In this document: positions 7,015 through 10,466 of the stretch, in pieces
Layout of the letters: each line of letters begins with the position of its first letter
Position numbering within the stretch: the stretch's first letter is position 1
Assembly: GCA_030601485.1 (NCBI GenBank)
Contig: JAUVTO010000047.1
Span: forward strand, 1 to 10,466
Reading direction: 5' to 3'
DNA from: Desulfobacterales bacterium
GTDB taxonomy: Bacteria > Desulfobacterota > Desulfobacteria > Desulfobacterales > UBA11574
Length of the DNA: 10,466 nucleotides
Notes under the pieces: generated by a model
Told to the model about the DNA's origin: nothing
What the model saw: the letters and a program-made list of their open reading frames with translations, nothing else
Database searches by the model: none
Position numbers and translations under genes: made by a program

Positions 7015-7938
7015 ATGTTTAAAAAAATATTATTTGCAACAACCGCTTCTCCTTCGTGTGACCACGCAGCCAGAGTAGCTTTTGACATGGCGAAGAGATA
7101 CGATTCAGAGCTTACTGCTTTTCACGTTTTCGGCATCCCTACGAGGGGGTTTAGTCAATTCGTAAGAGACGTCAGAACCGGTGAAACCGTAACTTTTGAT
7201 GATGATTATCTCGACTGGGTAAAGGAGGAGATGAAAAATACATATGTCAGACAACTCGAAATACATCAAAATTGTACGATTGAAGCAATACACGGAGTTC
7301 CTCATACGGAAATCCTCAGGGCCGCACGCAAGAAAGACGTAGATCTTATCATTATGGGATCCACCACCAGAGAGGAAGATGAAGGCACCTATGTTTATAG
7401 AAGCACCACGGGCAGTACCCTGCAGGCTGTTACAAAGGCGGCGCGGTGCCCCGTTCTTGTCATCGGTCGTCCGGTTGCATCGACTTGGGGAGGTTTTTCC
7501 AATATCGTTTTCGGAACAGATTTTTCCAGAACAGCCGATTCGGCGTTTCTTTTTGCATATAAGGTGGCAAAGACATTTGGATGTACGCTGCATCTATTCC
7601 ACGCTTATGACATCAGTGCAGTTCATTCCGGAAAAATCATGGAACAGGACGAGATTGAAGACAACATGATGGAAGCCAGAGAAAAGATGAGAAAAATGTA
7701 TGTTCCCAGAATGAAAGGATTCGATGATTATGAGATCGAAATATGGGAAGGAATACCCTACGTGGAGATAGTAAAATTTGCCCGTGAAAATTACGCTGAT
7801 CTCATTGTTATGGCACACCATACTAGAAAACCGAGCTCTGAAAAAGCGCTGCTTGGGAGCACGGTTGAACAGGTTGTTTTGCGTGCAACATGTCCGGTGG
7901 CAAGTGTAAATCGTCCTGATAAAATAAAAGATTTATAG
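7015..7938 (+). CDS. Tandem universal stress protein (UspA family)
   Basis: This 307-residue cytoplasmic protein has two Usp domains, about 1-152 and 160-307. Each starts with a typical first strand (KKILFATTAS; FSNIVFGTDFS) and ends with a GST helix and CPV strand (GSTLQAV...CPVLVIG at 133-151; GSTVEQV...CPVASV at 281-298). The ATP-binding pattern G-2X-G-9X-G(S/T) is incomplete in both: the first has GSTTRE instead of a second glycine, and the second starts AHHTRK. Nucleotide binding is therefore uncertain. AGGTGG (7006-7011) lies very close to ATG 7015. It sits 48 bases after hmcF in the same direction, where D. vulgaris as I recall has rrf1 directly, so it is an extra operon member, perhaps sensing energy state or helping assembly. 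That role is inference. Confidence 0.88.
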   Translation: MFKKILFATTASPSCDHAARVAFDMAKRYDSELTAFHVFGIPTRGFSQFVRDVRTGETVTFDDDYLDWVKEEMKNTYVRQLEIHQNCTIEAIHGVPHTEILRAARKKDVDLIIMGSTTREEDEGTYVYRSTTGSTLQAVTKAARCPVLVIGRPVASTWGGFSNIVFGTDFSRTADSAFLFAYKVAKTFGCTLHLFHAYDISAVHSGKIMEQDEIEDNMMEAREKMRKMYVPRMKGFDDYEIEIWEGIPYVEIVKFARENYADLIVMAHHTRKPSSEKALLGSTVEQVVLRATCPVASVNRPDKIKDL

Positions 7939-7992
7939 TCATCTACATCCTTGGAGATTTAACACAACAAAACTGAAAAGAGAGGATTTATT

Positions 7993-8346
7993 ATGGCAAA
8001 AAAGATTTTAATTGTTGATGATGACCCCAATATTGTTACATATCTGGAAGATTTCTTTGGTGATAATGGCTATGATACCTGTTCAGCCACAGATGGTTCT
8101 GAGGCCATGGCAGTAGTCAAAAAGGAAAAACCTGATCTTATAACACTTGATCTGGAAATGCCGGAAGAATGGGGACCAAGGTTCTACCGTAAACTTGTGA
8201 AAGAAGAAGAATTCAGAAAAATTCCTGTTATTGTTATTAGCGGTCTGACCGGAAGCAAATACGCGATACAAAAGGCGGTTGCCAGCATCACCAAACCATT
8301 CGACCGGGACAAACTGCTGGCAATAGTAAAAGATGTCATCGGCTGA
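7993..8346 (+). CDS. Single-domain response regulator, Rrf1-like
   Basis: This 117-residue protein is a lone receiver domain with no DNA-binding output. The acidic pocket DDD (9-11), the phosphoacceptor D53 (in LDLEMP), S83 in the position of the switch Ser/Thr, and K101 (TKPFD) are all in place, so it should be phosphorylated. The part between S83 and K101 is about four residues shorter than in CheY-like receivers and lacks the usual GADDY string, so the alpha4-beta5 output face is altered. AGAGGA (7981-7986) gives a good ribosome site. By position in an hmc operon and by the MPEEWGPRFYRKL stretch it corresponds to Rrf1 of D. vulgaris, a receiver of unclear output. The kinase encoded 86 bases downstream is the likely partner. 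Confidence 0.88.
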   Translation: MAKKILIVDDDPNIVTYLEDFFGDNGYDTCSATDGSEAMAVVKKEKPDLITLDLEMPEEWGPRFYRKLVKEEEFRKIPVIVISGLTGSKYAIQKAVASITKPFDRDKLLAIVKDVIG

Positions 8347-8432
8347 ACCGGTGTCTGAATCAGAAAATATAACTGCTTCTCATCGGTGACGAAAAACGAG
8401 GAAAAATACTCACCATATGGAATATATCACAA

Positions 8433-9935
8433 ATGGCCATGGATAATACTGTACTGCTGGTAGATAGCCATAAGGAATTATGCAATGCTCTGGAAAAACA
8501 TCTGACCCGACACGGCTACGACGTCAAAATAACGGAAACCGGCCAAATCGCCCTTTCCGATATATCAATCAATAAACCGCCTGTGGTCATTTCCGGGACT
8601 CAATTGCCGGACATGGAAGGTGTCGATTTCCTAAGCAACGTAAAAGATAATTTTCCCGCAGTAGAAGTCATAATGATCATTAATGAAGGAGACATCGAAG
8701 CAGGTGTTACCGCGCTTCGTCTTGGCGCCTCTGATTATATCAGCAAACCGATAAATAGCGGCGCATTGGAAGTTGCTTTACAAAGGGCATATGATCGGAG
8801 AGATTATTGGTTCAAATTTAAAGCCTATGAAAAGATGCTAAAATCGGTCGAAAAGCACAAAGCGTTATTTCAGCAGTTATTTGATGAGGTGCCGTGCTAT
8901 ATTTCTCTTCAGGATGAAAATTTCAGGCTTACTTGCGCTAACAAGCTTTTTAAAAAAGATTTTGGTGATTATATCGGATCATACTGTTACGAAATTTACA
9001 AACACAGAACTGAACCATGCCGCGGTTGTCCTGTCCAAGCCACATTCAAAGACGGGAACCCGCATCAAACCGAGGAAGTAGTGACGTCACAACATGGAAA
9101 ACAGTACAATGTTTTGACCTGGACAGCACCTTTGCGAGATGACTCCGGTAAAATCACCCAGGTTATGGAGATCTCTACCAACATCACTCAAATACGGAAA
9201 CTTCAAGGCCGCCTGACCACCTTAGGCCTCTTGTTAGGCTCAATGTCCCATGGAATAAGGGGGGTCTTGACCGCCCTTGATGGTGGTATTTACCGTCTGG
9301 AAACAGGCCTCAAAAAAGAGAATCAAAAACAGATCCATGATGCTCTGGAAGTTATTAAAAATATGATCCACCGCATCAGCAGTATGGTCATTGATATACT
9401 TTATTATACAAAAGAAAGGGGCTTGAATTGGACACAGGTTAATGTTATGGATTTTTCGAACCAGATTGCTGCACTTATAAAACCAAAAGCCGACAAACAT
9501 AATATAGAGTTCGTTTATAAATTTGATCATCCTAAGGCGCTTTTTGAAATAGATCCGGAAACCGTCAGTTCAGCGCTGGTGAACATCCTGGAAAATTCAA
9601 TAGATGCATGCCTGGATGATAAATCCAAAGATAAATCATATAGAGTTATTTTCCGTGTTTATGAGAATGAAGATCATACTATCTTCGAGGCACATGACAA
9701 CGGTATCGGAATGGATAGAGAGACACGAGAGAATCTGTTCACCCTTTTCTTCTCATCAAAAGGCCACAGGGGAACAGGACTTGGTCTTTTTGTGGCCAAT
9801 CAAATAGTGGAACAGCATGGTGGATCAATAGAAATTGAGTCGGAACCGAAACAGGGATCTTGTTTTAGAATAAAACTACCCAAAATACTTCCGGAAGAGA
9901 TAAAGAACGGTATAAGCAAACAAGAAATTTCCTAA
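8433..9935 (+). CDS. Pseudoreceiver-PAS-histidine kinase
   Basis: This 500-residue kinase has no membrane helix and should be cytoplasmic. Residues 4-122 form a receiver fold, but the phosphoacceptor Asp is replaced by G55 (ISGTQLPDMEG), the second acidic residue of the pocket is lost (VDSHKE) and the switch Thr is missing; only K105 remains. It is therefore a pseudoreceiver. Residues 143-258 are a PAS domain with cysteines 155, 168, 185, 196 and 199, the last two as PCRGCP, possibly metal or redox sensing. The dimerisation helix has H273 in SHGIRGVLTALDGG rather than HE..NP. The ATPase domain is intact: N box NILENSIDA (384-392), G1 DNGIGMD (422-428), G2 GHRGTGLGL (444-452). The start at 8433 has only a weak GGA at 8419-8421; the Met two codons later is an alternative. 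Likely partner: the preceding receiver. Confidence 0.9.
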   Translation: MAMDNTVLLVDSHKELCNALEKHLTRHGYDVKITETGQIALSDISINKPPVVISGTQLPDMEGVDFLSNVKDNFPAVEVIMIINEGDIEAGVTALRLGASDYISKPINSGALEVALQRAYDRRDYWFKFKAYEKMLKSVEKHKALFQQLFDEVPCYISLQDENFRLTCANKLFKKDFGDYIGSYCYEIYKHRTEPCRGCPVQATFKDGNPHQTEEVVTSQHGKQYNVLTWTAPLRDDSGKITQVMEISTNITQIRKLQGRLTTLGLLLGSMSHGIRGVLTALDGGIYRLETGLKKENQKQIHDALEVIKNMIHRISSMVIDILYYTKERGLNWTQVNVMDFSNQIAALIKPKADKHNIEFVYKFDHPKALFEIDPETVSSALVNILENSIDACLDDKSKDKSYRVIFRVYENEDHTIFEAHDNGIGMDRETRENLFTLFFSSKGHRGTGLGLFVANQIVEQHGGSIEIESEPKQGSCFRIKLPKILPEEIKNGISKQEIS

Positions 9936-9941
9936 AATTGA

Positions 9942-9962
9942 ATACCAATACTCACCTATTCT
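9942..9962 (+). promoter_or_regulatory. Short sequence shared with the hmcA leader, upstream of the Rrf2 gene
   Basis: ATACCAATAC at 9942-9951 is identical to 789-798 in the hmcA leader, and the similarity runs on weakly to give 15 of 21 matching bases (ATT.T in both). The two copies lie 39 and 32 bases before their start codons. A shared binding site is possible; chance is not excluded. I see no good -35/-10 pair here. Confidence 0.2.
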
Positions 9963-9990
9963 CCCGGCAAGCTGAAACAAAAGGTTATAG

Positions 9991-10434
9991 ATGAGAATAA
10001 CAACCAAGAGTCGTTACGGAACAAGGCTGATTCTTGATCTGGCCCTTAATGCGCAAAACCAACCCGTGCGCCTGAGTGAGATTTCCAAAAGACAAAGTAT
10101 CTCATTAAAATATCTTGAAAAACTCATTAGGAAACTCAAGAAGGCCGGATTTGTCAAAAGCATGCGTGGCCCCTATGGCGGGTATATGTTGGCCAAACCC
10201 ATGGAAGACATTTCTGTTGGAGGTATTGTACGAGTATTGGAAGGTTCAGATACTATCACCAATTGTACTGAGAGCGACAATGTTTGCGGTACGTGTACAC
10301 GGGCCGGGGAATGCCTGACTCAATATATCTGGTCTGAAACAGGAAAGGCCATGTTTGAAAAGCTCGATTCATTCAAAATCGACAAACTGATTCAAAAGTC
10401 TAATGGAATCATCAAGAAGAAAGTAAGCGTTTAG
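9991..10434 (+). CDS. Rrf2-family transcriptional regulator with cysteine cluster
   Basis: This 147-residue protein is a winged-helix DNA-binding protein of the Rrf2/IscR/NsrR family. Residues 1-85 hold the helix-turn-helix (about 28-52, with SLKYLEKLIRKLKKAG) and the wing RGPYGGYML (59-67). Four cysteines follow at 92, 99, 102 and 108 (C-X6-C-X2-C-X5-C), which could bind an iron-sulfur cluster; IscR and NsrR use three cysteines with C-X5-C-X5-C spacing, so the pattern differs. The family was named after the regulator at the end of the D. vulgaris hmc operon, where loss of the rrf genes was reported to raise hmc expression, and this gene has the same place. It probably represses the operon in response to redox or iron-sulfur status. 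AAAAGG (9979-9984) lies before ATG 9991. Confidence 0.92.
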   Translation: MRITTKSRYGTRLILDLALNAQNQPVRLSEISKRQSISLKYLEKLIRKLKKAGFVKSMRGPYGGYMLAKPMEDISVGGIVRVLEGSDTITNCTESDNVCGTCTRAGECLTQYIWSETGKAMFEKLDSFKIDKLIQKSNGIIKKKVSV

Positions 10435-10466
10435 CGACCCTGTTTGATTCAGAAACCTCCCGTCAA

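Noticed and set aside
7001..7030. TTGACA just before the Usp gene as a separate promoter
   Set aside because: No acceptable -10 box at 16-18 bases; the nearest AT-rich string is about 21 bases away and inside the gene.
9938..9962. TTGAAT and TATTCT as a promoter for the Rrf2 gene
   Set aside because: The spacing is only 13 bases, too short for a sigma70 promoter.

Overview
The window holds an almost complete transmembrane redox operon of the Hmc (high-molecular-weight cytochrome c) type, followed by its own set of signalling genes. All genes are on the + strand. The gene order hmcA-B-C-D-E-F, then a Usp protein, a stand-alone receiver, a sensor kinase and an Rrf2-family repressor, points to a sulfate-reducing member of the Desulfobacterota. 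The closest pattern I know is hmcABCDEF-rrf1-rrf2 of Desulfovibrio vulgaris Hildenborough. The AT-rich intergenic DNA full of short palindromic repeats and the extra kinase and Usp genes suggest a Desulfobacteraceae-like or related lineage rather than Desulfovibrio itself; this placement is inference.

Layout: positions 2-139 carry the last 45 codons of an unrelated histidine kinase. Positions 140-830 are a non-coding gap of about 690 bases. It holds a weak terminator-like hairpin, a palindromic MITE-like element (291-434, overlapping a hairpin at 415-448), a large inverted repeat built from TGGAATNA units (507-625), and a plausible sigma70 promoter and leader (719-830) for the operon. Positions 831-6966 are hmcA (16-haem periplasmic cytochrome), hmcB (Tat-exported protein with four 4Fe-4S clusters, membrane anchored), hmcC (NrfD-type 10-helix membrane protein), hmcD (43-residue one-helix protein), hmcE (NarI-like cytochrome b) and hmcF (cytoplasmic HdrD/DsrK-like protein with two 4Fe-4S sites and a CCG site). 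Positions 7015-10434 are a tandem-domain universal stress protein, a single-domain response regulator (Rrf1-like), a pseudoreceiver-PAS-histidine kinase, and an Rrf2-type regulator with four clustered cysteines.

How the genes work together: HmcA is expected to exchange electrons with periplasmic cytochrome c3/hydrogenase, HmcB-C-D-E to carry them through the membrane, and HmcF to pass them to, or take them from, a cytoplasmic thiol/disulfide or sulfur-reduction partner. The downstream genes probably sense redox or energy state and control the operon. No convincing internal terminator is visible between 831 and 10434, so cotranscription is plausible. The core complex is known. The less ordinary points are an unusual CX3CH haem site in HmcA, a kinase whose receiver has lost its phosphoacceptor, a cysteine-rich PAS domain in that kinase, and repeat elements and possible operators upstream. 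I did not find a wholly new system.
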